This document shows positions 1-11,606 of a stretch of DNA of 64,000 nucleotides, one piece after another. The translations under genes and the position numbers were made by a program. This DNA comes from Bos javanicus (Eukaryota > Chordata > Mammalia > Artiodactyla > Bovidae): assembly GCF_032452875.1 (NCBI RefSeq), contig NC_083897.1:8042854-8106853 (forward strand), in the 5' to 3' direction. The notes beneath the pieces were generated by a model. It was not told the DNA's origin and did no database searches. It saw nothing but the letters and a program-made list of their open reading frames with translations. Numbering within the stretch: position 1 is the first letter of the stretch; every line of letters starts with the position of its first letter.

Positions 1-973
1 TTCAGCAATATGAAATTGTGAGGTTATGATAGATTCATATAGTCAGATACTAGTCATCCAGTTAAAATAATGTTCTAATCTATATAAAAATTGATGTGGA
101 GAGATGCTTATGATATATTTTTAAGTAGAAAAAAGCAAATTATAAAAATGCCATATAAGTCCTCATTAGAAATATTTATAATGTGCATGTATACATGTAC
201 ACAGAAAAGGGTCTTAAAGGATAAACGTATTAAAGTATTCACAGTCTGAATAATAGGCTTCTTTTTTCCTCCTCTTTTAAAAAGAAAAACCCTTGTTTGT
301 ATTAAATATTGGGTTGGTATCCATCATGAGATTTTGTCTTTCTGCCTATTCTGATTTTAGCATAGATTTTTTATCTATTAATAGACTCTGAATAAGCATA
401 AACAGTATTAATCTATGCTGTGGATCTACAGTTTGGGCTATAGATGGTTTGTGTTTGAATCAAAGACTTGATTAACAAGCACTATAAATTGTCTTAAGTA
501 CTGAACAGTTTTCAGCAAAATGGAAGAGGGGATACTAGTGATTTTGAACCTTCTTATGATCTTAAGTGAATTATTGAGCCCCAAATCTGTGTATTCTTCA
601 TTCAAAAAAAAAAAAAAAAAACATTCTTTGAGGGAGCACAGTCTCATGATTTACTGAAGAAAAGATGACAGAATACCTTACTGTGGGTCCATTCTGAGAG
701 AACTATACCTGCGGAGTTAATTATTATAAACAGTTTGGCAAAGATTGGAGGTCTGGGCTCAAATTTAAGTATTACTATGACTTTCTAAATAAAGTGTAGA
801 ACATGTAATTGATACTCCCTTTGTTGATTCTCAGCATGGCCTTTCAGGTATTTACAGAAGTAGGCTTCATGATCAAGCATATATTTTAGTCAACAGTATT
901 AATAAGTTGATGTTATTGACTGAGCTTATGGGCTAAGTGCTCCTTAACGCCATTCAGTTATTTGAGTGGCTCA

Positions 974-1090
974 AATGGCAACCCACTCCAGCTTTCTTGC
1001 CTGGAGAATCCCAGGGATGGAGGAGCCTGGTGGGCTGCCGTCTATGGGGTCGCACAGAGTTGGACAAGACTGAAGCGACTTAGCAGCAGT
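974..1090 (+). mobile_element. Bov-A2 SINE fragment (second monomer)
   Basis: The fragment starts in the 'caacccactccag' block and ends in the characteristic 'gcgacttagcagcag' tail of Bov-A2. The first monomer and linker are missing, so it is 5'-truncated. Confidence 0.85.
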
Positions 1091-1865
1091 GCTTAATTTT
1101 AGGGAGAGAACTTTTGATTTTATTGAATGTAATTAACCTCAAAAATGTTCTGTTGACCATTTAACTTAAATGAAAATATGCTTCATGGTTTGAAGAACCT
1201 AGTAGTATAAATTAACAATTTGACTAAAAGTTGAATTTTTGTGTCAATGCATCATAGTATAATAAAACTGAATTTTAAAAATCTGTTTTTTAAAAATATA
1301 CCCCTTTTGTTGAAGGCAAGTAGATTTTTAAAATTCAGCTTTTTAATACTATGTTATATTTATGTAGATACCTTTTTTAAGATACTACAATTTTGTAAAT
1401 CAAAATGCTGTTTCTAAACAGGGAACTAATACTTTTAAGATTATTATAAGAGGGATTGACCTCCACTGGGTCAGGGAGAATGTTGCTAGTTTGATGAGAT
1501 CTCTATGCTGGATCTTCTGTAGGGCCAAGAAACAACTGATGAAAAAAATCTTAAAATATTTCTACACATAATGAGCAAAGAGAGAATCTTAAGATAAATT
1601 TTAAATTATGGTGTTTTGGGTTAGCACACATAAGATTTTTATTATATTACTATGAAAAATTGTATGAATCATATTTTTGAAATGTGATTTGAGTTTTACT
1701 GTTTACATAATATGCATATATTTCCTATTTTGGTCACATTTTCTGGTCACAGTGGCATATTAACAATTTTTACTACTCACAGTGATTTCAAGAGTCCATT
1801 GGAGGTGGTGGGTAGAATGTGGAATAGTGTCAGCTGTGACCAAATAGAGGTGGTTCAACATTCAT

Positions 1866-1980
1866 TCTTTTGCCCAACATTGATTAAGCACTACTGTGTC
1901 ACTCATTGCTTTAGGAATTGGGAATACAAATGTGATAGGGCAGAGCCCTTGCCATAAAGGACCTTCATTCTAACAATATA
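1866..1980. mobile_element. Old MIR/L2-like fragment
   Basis: The text around 'gggaatacaaatgtgatag' and 'cccttgccataaaggacc' resembles the 'gggatacagcagtgaacaa ... ccctgccctcatggagc' pattern of ancient mammalian repeats. It is strongly decayed and the family name is uncertain. Confidence 0.35.
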
Positions 1981-2175
1981 GGTACACCTATAAACATACA
2001 CACATGCAGTCATTATTCAGTCTTGTTCTAGTACAACTTGGGTCTTCAAATTATTTAGAAGATATACTGAGGGCACAAAGAGTAGTCATTCTATACTAGG
2101 GTTTTGAGTGGATGAATCAGCGAAGATGTCATAGATGAAATTCTAAAAACATACATCTTCTGAGTTTTAAACAGG

Positions 2176-2397
2176 TATGTGTGTGTGTGTGTGTGTGCTC
2201 AGTTGTGTCTGTGCAATCCTATGGACTGTAGCCCACCAGGCTCCTCTGTCCATGGAGTTCTCCAGGCAAGAATACTAGAATGGGTTGCCATGCCCTTCTC
2301 CAGGAGATCTCCCCAATGCAGGGATCAAACCTGCATCTTTATGTGTCTCCTGCATTGGCAGGCAGGTTCTTTACCACTGTGCCACCTGGGAAACCCT
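2176..2397 (-). mobile_element. Bov-tA SINE, near full length
   Basis: Read on the minus strand it runs from the tRNA-derived head (complement of 'ccacctgggaaaccc') through the BovA body to the tail. The tail has turned into a TG run at 2177-2198. Confidence 0.92.
2177..2198. repeat. (TG)n microsatellite in SINE tail
   Basis: About ten TG units sit at the 3' end of the minus-strand Bov-tA. They probably grew from the SINE's own terminal repeat. Confidence 0.9.
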
Positions 2398-2504
2398 TAA
2401 ACAGATGCCTTTACTTAATTACATAATGTGTTTCATTTGGCATGGTAGTACTGCAATGGGAGCTAATAGGGTTATATTGCTTGCTTACATTTTGTCATAT
2501 TTAT

Positions 2505-3075
2505 AACGTTGTTTTAGTTTCTTTGGGCTGCCATAATAAAGTACCACAAACTGAGTGACTTAAAACAGTAGAAATTTAGGGACTTCCCTGGTGGTCTAGT
2601 GGTTAAGACTCCGAGCTTCCACTGTAGGGGAAGCTAAGTCCTTGGTTGAGGAACTAAGATCCAACATACTGTGTGACCAGAAAGAAAGAAGGAAATTTAT
2701 TGTCGCATGTTCTGGTAACTAGAAGTCTGAAATCAATGTGTTGGCAGAGCCATGCTATCCCTGAAGCTCTGGGGAGAACCTGTTCCATGCCTTTCTCTTA
2801 GCTTCTGGTATTGCTATTGATCCTCGATGTTTTCCTTGGCTGGTCAGTACATTAAGACTCCAGTCTCTGCCTCTATCTTCACATGGCCATCTTCCTTGTG
2901 TTTCTTCTGCGTTTTTGACAAGAATATCAGTCATGGTGGATGACGGCACCCTAATGACCTCATCTTAACTTGATTGTATCTTCATGGACCCTATATCCAA
3001 ATAAGGTCATATTCCTAACCAGTGGCTTAGGGCTTCAAAATATCTTTGAGGGGGCACAATTCAACCCATAATAAT
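2505..3075 (-). mobile_element. MLT1-like LTR (ERVL-MaLR), interrupted
   Basis: The order 'ctttgggctgccataataaa', 'cctaatgacctcatcttaac', 'ccaaataaggtcatattcc' and 'cacaattcaacccataa' is that of an antisense MaLR LTR. It is an old solo copy, split by a CHR SINE at 2579-2691, and no internal retroviral region is present. Confidence 0.65.
2579..2691 (+). mobile_element. CHR-type tRNA-derived SINE inside the LTR
   Basis: It begins 'gggacttccctggtggtc', contains the box-B-like 'ggttgaggaactaagatcc', and ends in an A/G-rich tail. The 8-bp target duplication GAAATTTA lies at 2571-2578 and 2692-2699, so the insertion is younger than the surrounding LTR. Confidence 0.9.
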
Positions 3076-4261
3076 CACTTAATTCCTTTTTACTGTGCCA
3101 CATCAATATAGTTACTTAAGAAATGCTTTTTTATGATGAGGTTAACAAGGCCCTTGGTTGCAGGGATAATGGTAAGTATTTTTAGTTCATTAAATGAGCC
3201 TGTAGTGACTGAATGAATTTCTCCCAGAGACCAGAAGGGTAAAACACAGGCAGGTTGTAGAGATCTCTGAGCTCAATAAAAAAAGATGAAAGGTTTTGCT
3301 GCTTATTTGTTAAGAACAGCAAACAAACAGTGTTTTGTTATTCAGGTGCTCCTTGACTTTAAAAGATTTAATAGGTATTTGTAATAGTTAATTTTCAGTC
3401 ATCAGAGATAGTTCCCTAGTATATCATCTTAAATAATTAAATTTATGTAAATCTTCAAAACTGCTTTCTTCGTTGTCTTGTACACATATGAAACTGCTTC
3501 TTAATTTTTTTCTAAGATGCTGTGGTAACTGAAACTCATGATATTCTGGAATAGATTTTTTAAATTACTTTTGCCATAATAATTGCCTACCAAATAGGAT
3601 TCAGTTTAAGAAATTACTGTTAATCTTCATTTCAAGTAAGACAGATTTTTATTAGAAACCTTAATGCTTAAATACATTTTGGAGTAGTATTCTAGTATTT
3701 AAAATCACAAAACTATTTCCTTGTGTGGGATTTTTTTTTCAATTAATCAAAAATTTATTTAATTTTTTTTAGGAGAAACTATCTTTCAGAAGGGAATCAT
3801 TTGATCCTTCATTGTTTTAATAGCACACAACTGTCATAAATACGTTCATACTAGCCTTATTTTAAGATGAATTATTAAGTAGCTTTGGGGGGAATTATTC
3901 ATAGACCACAGGGAACTTCATAATATTCTTAATTTCTATGTGCATGCATTATTACAGTGCTTATGCACACTGTCCAATGATAAATACCAAAGAAATCAGG
4001 CAAAGAATGAAAACTGGCAGCCTCACCCTTACTTGTCATAAGTGGATGTGTGGGAAATAAATTGCCCAATGAAAATAATATAGGTAAACTTTACTTGTCA
4101 GTGGTAAATACCACAGCTTTCTCTTAAAGTGTAGGCAGTGTTCCTAAAATAATCCCACTGAAGAAAATCCAAAATCTTTACATAAAAAAGTGCACAAGTT
4201 TGTCCTATGTGTAAAAGTCTTTAAGTGCATTTTATATCCAAAACAATTTGCACTACTTGAA

Positions 4262-4732
4262 TACAGATCTTCGTCAACTTATAATGAGGTTGCATCCCAA
4301 GAAAACCATCCTAAGTTGAAAGTATCATAAGCCGAAGATGCATTTTATACACCTAACTTACCAAATATCATAGCTTAGCCTGTCCTACCTTAAATGTGCT
4401 CAGAACACTTACATTAGCCTACAGTTGGGGAAAATCATCTAACACAAAGCCTGTTTTATAATAAAGTGTGGAATATCTCTTGTAATTTATTAAATACTGT
4501 ACTGAAAATGAAAAATGGAATGTTTGTATGGGTAGAGTTGAGTCTATCGGTTGATCTTCTTGATTGCCTGAACTGACTGGGAGCTGCAACTTGCCCTGCT
4601 GTCCAGTATCACTAGAGAGTATCAGACTGCACTAGCACAGGAAAAGATCTGAATGTGTATCACTTTCACACCATTATAAAGTGGAAGAATCACGTCAAAC
4701 CATTGTAAGTGGGAACCGTCTGTACCTTAAAA
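4262..4732. mobile_element. MER2-like Tigger DNA transposon remnant
   Basis: The left end (tacagatcttcgtcaactta) and right end (gtaagtgggaaccgtctgta) are imperfect inverted repeats. The interior ('catcatctaacacaaagcc'-like, 'ttaaatgtgctcagaacac') matches my memory of the nonautonomous MER2/Tigger family. It has no transposase ORF. Confidence 0.65.
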
Positions 4733-5045
4733 AAGTTCAGAAGCCTACCAACATATATATAGTAGCACACACCCAAAACAAAAGAATGCTTTCCAGTGAG
4801 ATTGGGAATGAGGATAAAAATTAAAGGAGAGCATCTCCTGTATTACCAGAGTCAATAAAATTAGCTGATTATATAATCTATAGGATAGACAAACATCAAT
4901 GTGAAAAACTCACAGAATTTCATAATTCAGGAACATAGCTTCAGTGCTTCATAATGTAGAAAGAAGCTCCTAAGAATAGCCAATTGGTTTGATTTCTTAG
5001 AAGAAAAACTGCATTTCAGAAAATGATTTGTAACAATTAACAGCA

Positions 5046-5100
5046 AACACACAATATTGTAAAGCAATTATCCTCTAATTAAAAATATAATAACATTAGC
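5046..5100 (+). mobile_element. L1 3'-end remnant
   Basis: 'cacaatattgtaaagcaattatcctctaatt' (in shorter blocks) is the usual end of artiodactyl L1 3' UTRs just before the A-rich tail. The upstream extent, possibly to about 4790, is unclear. Confidence 0.5.
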
Positions 5101-5126
5101 ACAAGAACAACATTAAGAAAGAAAAA

Positions 5127-5262
5127 TACTGGGGGAATTCCGCAGTGGTGCCGTGGTTAGGACTCTGCGCTCTCACTGCCCAGGGCCCAGATTCAATCCC
5201 TGGTCAGGGAACTATGATTACCCAAGCCTGGGGAATGGCCACGCCTCCTCCCCCCCAAATAC
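5127..5262 (+). mobile_element. CHR-type SINE
   Basis: It contains 'gggggaattccgcagtgg', 'ttaggactctgcgctctcac' and 'ttcaatccctggtcaggga', the tRNA-like head of the family. It ends in a C-rich run instead of a normal A-rich tail. Confidence 0.88.
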
Positions 5263-5564
5263 TGGGTACACAAGAACTGAGGTCCTCAGAGTACCAAAAA
5301 TATCTAAAGAGAATCAGACTTCACATTAGAATTTAAACAATGTAGTTAAAGGAAAAACTAACTGGAATCTTTGTAATAGGTTAAATATTTAACTCTTTCA
5401 AACAGAGATAATCCTCTTACATAGTTCTAAAAATGTACTGTAGCATCTAGTTTTCCATATCAAAAGCACATAATTTGATTAGCAGAGCTCCCTTTGTTTT
5501 AGACTTAAAATCACCTCTGATCCACCAAAGTTTGTACTAACAGTTACCAAACTAATTAACATTT

Positions 5565-6350
5565 AAACAGCTTTATTGAGATACAATTCACATACTATAA
5601 TACTAATTTTGAAGTGTACAGTTCAGTGATTTTAATGATCAGAGTTGTACAACCACCATTACAGTCTCAGTTCAGTCAGTCAGTTCAGTTGCTCAGTGCA
5701 ACCCCATGGACTGGAGCACACCAGGCCTCCCTGTCCATCAACAACTCCCGGAGCTTACTTAAACTCATGTCCATTGAGTCGGTGATGCCATCCAACCATC
5801 TCATCCTCTGTTGTCCCCTTCTTCTGCCTTCAATCTTTCCCAGCATCAGGGTCGTTTCCAATGAGTCAGTTCTTCGCATCAGGTGGCCAAAGTATTAGAG
5901 CTTCAGCATCAGTCCTTCCAATGAATATTCAAGACTGATTTCCTTAGTATTGACTGGTTGGATCTCCTTGCAGTCCAAGAGACTCAAAAGTCTTCTCCAA
6001 CACCACAGTTCAGAAGCATCAATTCTTCGGCACTCAGCTTTCTTTACAGTCCAACTCTCACATCCATACATGACTACTGGAAAAACCATAGCTTTGACGA
6101 GATGGACCTTTGTTAGCAAAGTAATGTCCCTGCTTTTTAATATGCTGTCTAGATGGGTCATAACTTTTCTTCCAAGGAGCAAGCGTCTTAATTTCATGGC
6201 TGCAGTCACCAACTGCAGTGATTTTGGAACCCCCCCAAAAATTAATTTAGAATATTTTAATTACTCCACAAAGAAACCCAGTAACCATTTGCATATTTCC
6301 GATTCTCCTCCTCACCCAGCTGTAAGCAACCACTAATCTACTTTCTCGTT
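5565..6350 (-). mobile_element. L1M 3' end, split by BovB
   Basis: 'ctttattgagatacaattca' and 'tgtacagttcagtgatttt' before, and 'tccacaaagaaacccagtaa' plus 'gcaaccactaatctactttc' after, belong to one antisense old L1 3' region. It was cut in two by the BovB at 5670-6232. Confidence 0.65.
5670..6232 (-). mobile_element. BovB LINE 3' fragment
   Basis: The minus strand encodes the C-terminal part of the BovB polyprotein, with recognisable VVMYGCESWTVKKAE and MVTAAMKLRR-type text. The copy is 5'-truncated near the 'ggctgcagtcacc' point, where many BovB copies stop. Frame breaks make it nonfunctional. Confidence 0.9.
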
Positions 6351-6907
6351 CTATTTACTTTAAGAAATTTTAAACCTACAACATGATTGTTCTCATGCCT
6401 TTTCCAGGTCATTGGCTCAGAGGTCTAAATGTTCTTAAATTAGCCAAATTTACAAGTCCTCAGACATCCTCACTCAGAAAACATTTCAGCATTCAAAAGA
6501 TGGTTTCATGATGTTCCACCTTACGAGTTTTTGATCTGGAACATGTGTTTCAAATTCTGTTCACACCACTTTCTAGGAGTGCTAAACTCATTTAATTAGA
6601 AGGAATAAAACCCTTCTGTCCAAACTCAAAACTGAGTTTGTTCTATATGGGTTAACCATTTCCAGGCTTTCAATAATAAGAACAGCTTTAGGACTCTAGC
6701 ATGGTACACCACTGTCTTCAGTAATAATGTCTTTATCCTTTGGCTCAGTGTTTTGGTTCAATCTGCTGTGGATAGCCAAGAAAGCTATTACCAGTAGATT
6801 GGCAGTCCTACTGTTCCTAACGTTGTTCTCCTGTTTACTTGTCTTGCTATTATGGTAAAGTTGTAAAGTTGTGACTGTTGGCAGTCATCCTGTTATTTGA
6901 TCAAAAC

Positions 6908-7028
6908 TCTGGGGAATTCCCTTGCAGTCCAGTGGTTAGCACTCCATGCTGCCACTGCAGGGGGAACTGGTTCGATCCCTGGTCAGGGAACTAAGGACCC
7001 GTGTACCACACAGCCAAAAAGAAAAACA
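6908..7028 (+). mobile_element. CHR-type SINE
   Basis: It starts 'ctggggaattcccttgcagt', has 'ggttcgatccctggtcaggg' (a well-preserved box B), and ends in 'ccaaaaagaaaaac'. Confidence 0.9.
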
Positions 7029-7112
7029 AAATTGAATCATTGTGCTGTACATCTGAAACTAACATGACATTGTAAATCAACTATACTGCAATAAAATGTA
7101 AAAAAAATAAAG
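7029..7112 (+). mobile_element. L1 3'-terminal fragment
   Basis: 'gtgctgtacatctgaaacta' and 'gtaaatcaactatactgcaa' followed by an A-rich run form the standard end of an artiodactyl L1. The CHR SINE abuts it on the left. Confidence 0.7.
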
Positions 7113-7696
7113 CCCTTCCCTGAAACTTCTCTACCACTAACCTAAAATGTCATTAGCAGCTGATAGTCCTGTGCTGAGCCAGACCTCCTGGAACAAGCCA
7201 GGGTGTAACGATCCATGGGACCCACTCTAAGCCATGTAATGTCTCCTTTAGGTTCAAACCATCCCAGCTATAGAGCCCCAGGGAGTGGTCAGTGTTGTGT
7301 TTGTAAAGATGAACTAGTCCTATGATGTGTTTCTGGGGGAATATCCACATTTGTAATGGAAGATACATCTTAAGTCTTGGTGCATACCAATGACTAGATC
7401 TGGCTTTTTTCTTTGGTTAACGGACCATCCGTTAAAACATTTTCCTTCTTCATTAGCATGTCAGTACCAAAGGCACTGTTTGCTTCTTTCTGTTTTTCTG
7501 TGTAAAAATCCTAAGCAGCAGGTTGGTTGTTGAAATCGCTTTGTGATAATTATCATCTTTATATATAGATGGTAAGTCTCCCTCATATAGGCTAGTAAAA
7601 TGTCATCATTAGGTATCTTAAGAATATGTTGCAGTAATCCATGAAACTCCATTAAATGTCCAAGTTTTGCTCTTTGTGTTGAAAACTGACAAAATT

Positions 7697-8009
7697 TGGT
7701 GCCAACCTGCTCCTTTCCAGGCTTCCTGGGCAGCTGCAGTCAGGCTGAGTGCAGGAGCTGCAGCCCAAGAGTCTGCCACTTACCAGAGGCACCTGCATAG
7801 AAGGCTTGGGTCTCGATGCTGGGCTCCACAGGGCGGCTGGGGCCGCCTGTCTCTGTGGTGGCTGGAGGCACAACTCCGTCCTCCCTCCCTCTGCTTTAGT
7901 GGGTGCAGAGCGCTCCCCCCCCCCGGGGGAGGGGGATGAGGGGGCAACCAACCCATCTACCTCTTTGCTCTTGGCTACATCCCCCACAACCAGGCCTGTG
8001 GTGCCAACC
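7697..8009. other. GC-rich block flanked by an 11-bp direct repeat
   Basis: A GC-rich island of about 290 bp interrupts AT-rich intron. TGGTGCCAACC occurs at 7697-7707 and again at 7999-8009. The interior contains a C-run followed by a G-run near 7916-7932. Overlapping open frames exist on both strands, but none resembles a protein I know and there is no poly(A). It could be an old insertion of an unrecognised repeat or retrocopy, or an unannotated exon. Confidence 0.5.
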
Positions 8010-8386
8010 AGAGAGAAGTTAGGCAAAAATACTATCACACATTTTGGAGAAAAAGATCACCTTAAAATATTTTACCCATATATTAAAAATTACCTCCAGG
8101 TCTTGTTTGTGAGTATATATTTTTGCACAGCTGCAGTCTGATATACATCCTACTTTATATCCTTTACCCATGTAGAATAACCTTTGTTCTGTATATTTGA
8201 CAACTTTAATAATAAAAACGTGAAGGAAATAGAAACTCTTGTATTGTGTGCAGATACTAGGTAGGTAGGTTTTCTGTTTTTCTCTCCCCGCCAACTCCCC
8301 ATAGTCCCACGTTATTGCTAGAGTAGCAGTCAGTCTCCTCTCTTTGGCGCATGCCTATGGCTATTTTTACCCAGTTGACTAGGCTA

Positions 8387-8540
8387 AATATATATATGTA
8401 TGTGTGTATAAATATGTATACATATAATATGCATGTTTATATTTGTATACATAGGTATGCACACATGTATATGTACGGGTGTATGTATATTTTATGTATG
8501 TACAGGTATATGTGTATTTTGTGTAGGTGTATGTATATTT
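8387..8540. repeat. (TATG)n-like low-complexity tract
   Basis: This is a degenerate mixture of TATA, TATG and TGTG units such as 'tatatatgtatgtgtgtata'. It gives a spurious Tyr/Met/Cys-rich ORF. Confidence 0.85.
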
Positions 8541-9789
8541 TAAACACATCTCACGATGTTGAAATCTTCCATACCCCTTGTATAAACATAGACCACTGCT
8601 TGCTGATTCTTTTTATGCCAGTGTTGGCTTTCAGAGTGCCATTTTTCTTAACCACTGTTCCTTCAAGGTTCCTGACTGCCTAGCCCCTTTATGTCAGAGC
8701 TTTCTTGGACATCTTTCTCTCTGTGCAAGAGAGAAAGTAAGAGTGCCTTCTTACTTTCTGCTTACCCAGTTCAAAGTCAGATTTTGCTTTCACAAAGAAG
8801 CCTTAAGTTATCTCAGCATACTTTATTGCACTCAGCCCTTTTCACATCCAAAACCTTCTCATTCATACCTCACTTTCTCTCTATTCACAATTCCTCTGCT
8901 CCACATATACTTATTTTCTAAATATCTTTCCCACCTTCATTTCACTTAAATTCAGTTTCTTAAAATCGTCTCCCTTCACTTTCTTTTGGCACTTTTTTCC
9001 AATCTCAAGTTTTCTGTCTTTTGTCAATCAGTTTTTCTCTCTTTTAACTCTTAACCTTTCTGGTAGTGGTTTTCTCTTCTACAAAAGCCCCCACTCTGAT
9101 AATGTATATGCAGTGTTCAGTTGAGTGGCTCTGAATAAATACCTGCTTTTCAAACAAGAGAAATCTAAACTATTAGCATGGAAATAACCCCTGGGAAGAT
9201 AAGGTCTCCACTTGAAAGCTTCAAATAGAAATTCTCCTGCTGGTGTTGAATGATGGAGCTTTATCTAATAGTATCTGAAATAGGATGACTACTTGAACCA
9301 CACAAAATACTCACCATTATGAAATGAAAATAGATCATTGGTTTTACATTTCTGTCTGTTTTGACTGACCTGAGAAACAAAACTTACTACCTCAGAGAAG
9401 ATAACTTTCATATGTCTGAGATTATATTCAGCATTAATTCTTCAGGATAATTATAGACTTAGAAATGCTTAATCCTGTCTCCTGGTCCATGCCAAAGTCC
9501 CTTCCAGTGATGAGAGGAACTCAAAATCTACAAGGCAACCCAATCCATTTTATACTGATATTGATTGTTGTAACTATTCATCCATCCCTGTACTGGGTTA
9601 AAATGTACTGACTGTAATACATATTAATTAATTCTAATTCTGCCCTCAAGGTAAATAGAATTTGGATCCCTTTTCTACATGACAGCCTTTTAGATCTCTC
9701 AAGGTAGTTATTCTGTCCTCTCCACTGCTCTCCCTACAATTTTCTTTTCCCTTTGAGATAAATACTTGACTCTTCCAACTATTTCTCAT

Positions 9790-10170
9790 AGGATACCACT
9801 TTCATCATCTTGATTGATCTCTATGGACATTGTACTTTGTTAATATCCCTTCTAAAATGTTCAGAACTAAAAATAATACTCAGTATGTAGCTGAATTGAA
9901 TCTGAATGTTGCACATCTGGACATGAATGCAGACTGAAGTTGTTTAAAGTTTTTTAGCTGCCATGTGATGTTGGCTCTTGATGAAATTGTAATTAACTAA
10001 AATCCCAAGATTTTAATCTGGAGATTTGCCTTCACATGACTTCTTTCCAAATGAGGATTCCATCTTCCTTTAGGTGTACAACAGATTTTTAAAGTCAGAA
10101 TGTAAGGCTTTACACATATCCCAATTTTATCTCATTAGCTTGTCAGCTTCCCTTGGTGTCTTTGAATTTT
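9790..10170. mobile_element. Possible CR1/L3 LINE fossil
   Basis: The order 'aaaatgttcagaactaaaaa', 'actcagtatgtagctga' and 'ttttagctgccatgtgatgt' resembles the ancient CR1/L3 pattern ('agaactgaacacagtactcc ... ttttggcagctgc'). It is heavily decayed and the call is tentative. Confidence 0.35.
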
Positions 10171-10315
10171 GATTTTTATCGTCAAGCTTATGCTGATTTA
10201 AGAGCCTTAAAGCTATCTGGGAAACAATCAAAAGTCGTGGAGACTATCTTCCAAAAATTGTTGTATGCATATATATCTCAGCTCTTGAGGTGTATATGAA
10301 TTAATATAGTATCTT

Positions 10316-10390
10316 CCAGACCCAGGGGTCAAAGCCAGGTCTCCTGCATTGCAAACAGATTCTTTACCATCTGAGCTACCAGGGAAGCCC
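10316..10390 (-). mobile_element. Bov-tA SINE head fragment
   Basis: Only the tRNA-derived head is present: 'gggtcaaagccaggtctcct', 'gattctttaccatctgagct' and 'accagggaagccc'. The BovA body is missing. Confidence 0.85.
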
Positions 10391-11444
10391 TATATGAATT
10401 AGTACCAGTATAAATTAAGTCCAGGAGGACTGAAGTCCACTGCCAGCCTGCAAGACAGAAGCCTTGTGTTGAACATTAACTCCAAGAGAGATGAAGTTCA
10501 AAACATACTGTGCCAACATAATGCCAAAAGAGCTGTTAGTTCCTCCCAAGAAGACAGTCATTGTGACCATTCCTTTATTTTGCCTTTGACAGGCATATAC
10601 AGAGCACTGTATCATGAATAAAGTGAGATTCTGAAGAACCAGGTTTGCCTGGGGCAACTCTTAATTTGTACCTCTTGTCTCAATGTAATTACTAGTAACA
10701 TCATCTTTCACTTTTAAAAGAGTTCAGGTTTAGAGGATAGATTATCTTGGCCACTCTTCTCATAACCCAACCAGTTCCTTTTAGCATTTATCTTGGTTAA
10801 ATATTACAGAGCTGTAATTTGGCATCTCTAATGAGGCTGCAATTGTATTTCTTTTCCATTTGAACAGATTGTTCCTTGTCTGTGGGCAATTGATAGCAAA
10901 AGTAACTGTAATTAAGGTCTACATGTGCTTAGTATTTTTCATGAACCACCCTCTAGAGGGCACTGTTACATACATTTGAAATGATCCAGTTCCAACAAGT
11001 GGACTGTGTTTTACCTGAAAATCATAAACACTTGATGCTCTTAAAGAACACATTGGAACCAACGTTGTGAGTAAAACTTATCTTTTGCAAAGCAGTAGAG
11101 AATTATTAAAAATTAGTTCATTAACATTCTGAGCATTTTTTTAATTGTAAAAACTGAATTTTGATGCCTTGAATATACAGTGATCCATTATAACAATTAT
11201 GCATAGACTTAAGAATCTGCATATGTTATTCTTTCATGTTTTTCCTAATTAATGATTTTACATGGTTAATAATTATAACATTCTGCATCACATAGTTTCA
11301 TGTTTATATAAAATAAGCACTATAGAATGAATAGTTCTGATCTACTTGTTTAAATATTACTTTCCTTTAAAAGAGAAAACAGAAATGCTGGTTTTTACTT
11401 TATGACCTGAATCATGTGATAATATATTCATAGAATTCTAGTAT

Positions 11445-11606
11445 TTAGAATGTTTCTTAGAGATTGTGTGATAACTTTTAAGTCATTAGTGGATAATTTG
11501 TTAGCTCCTAATATCAAAAATATATTGCCTGTGTTTCACATTTTAGATTTCCTAATGTAATGTTCTCTTTTTAGAAAAGGTGGACAAGTCCTATTTTCAA
11601 GAGAAG
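11445..11606 (+). promoter_or_regulatory. XIAP: XIAP exon 2 acceptor and reported IRES region
   Basis: The pyrimidine tract 'gttctctttttag' at about 11562-11574 ends in a splice acceptor, so exon 2 starts at 11575. The same segment, with the 32-nt 5' UTR that follows, corresponds to the element described as the human XIAP IRES just upstream of the ATG. Later work on human XIAP reported 3' splice-site activity for this segment and alternative 5' UTRs, only one of which keeps it. The sequence shows a strong acceptor; internal initiation cannot be seen from sequence. Confidence 0.75.

Larger units (their letters stand above)
1..11574 (+). other. XIAP: 3' part of XIAP intron 1 (5'-UTR intron)
   Basis: This stretch precedes the acceptor at 11573-11574 and contains no supported coding exon. 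In other mammals XIAP begins with a noncoding exon far upstream, so the interval is inferred to be the end of that 5'-UTR intron. It holds the repeats listed separately. I recognise nothing in 1-950, 1100-1860, 3080-4260, 6360-6900, 7115-7690, 8015-8385, 8545-9785 and 10395-11440 apart from an A-run near 605-621. No CpG-island promoter is visible. Confidence 0.8.

Noticed and set aside
7652..8141. ORFs of 90-130 codons on both strands across the GC-rich block
   Set aside because: They overlap each other in several frames, as expected from GC-rich low-stop sequence, and have no recognisable domain.
8351..8683. A Tyr/Met/Cys-rich ORF of 110 codons
   Set aside because: It is the translation of a (TATG)n-like tract.
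11580..11606. A nine-codon in-frame N-terminal extension of XIAP
   Set aside because: It opens with GTG at 11580, not ATG, and begins only five bases after the splice acceptor. The ATG at 11607 gives the family's normal N-terminus (MTFNSF).
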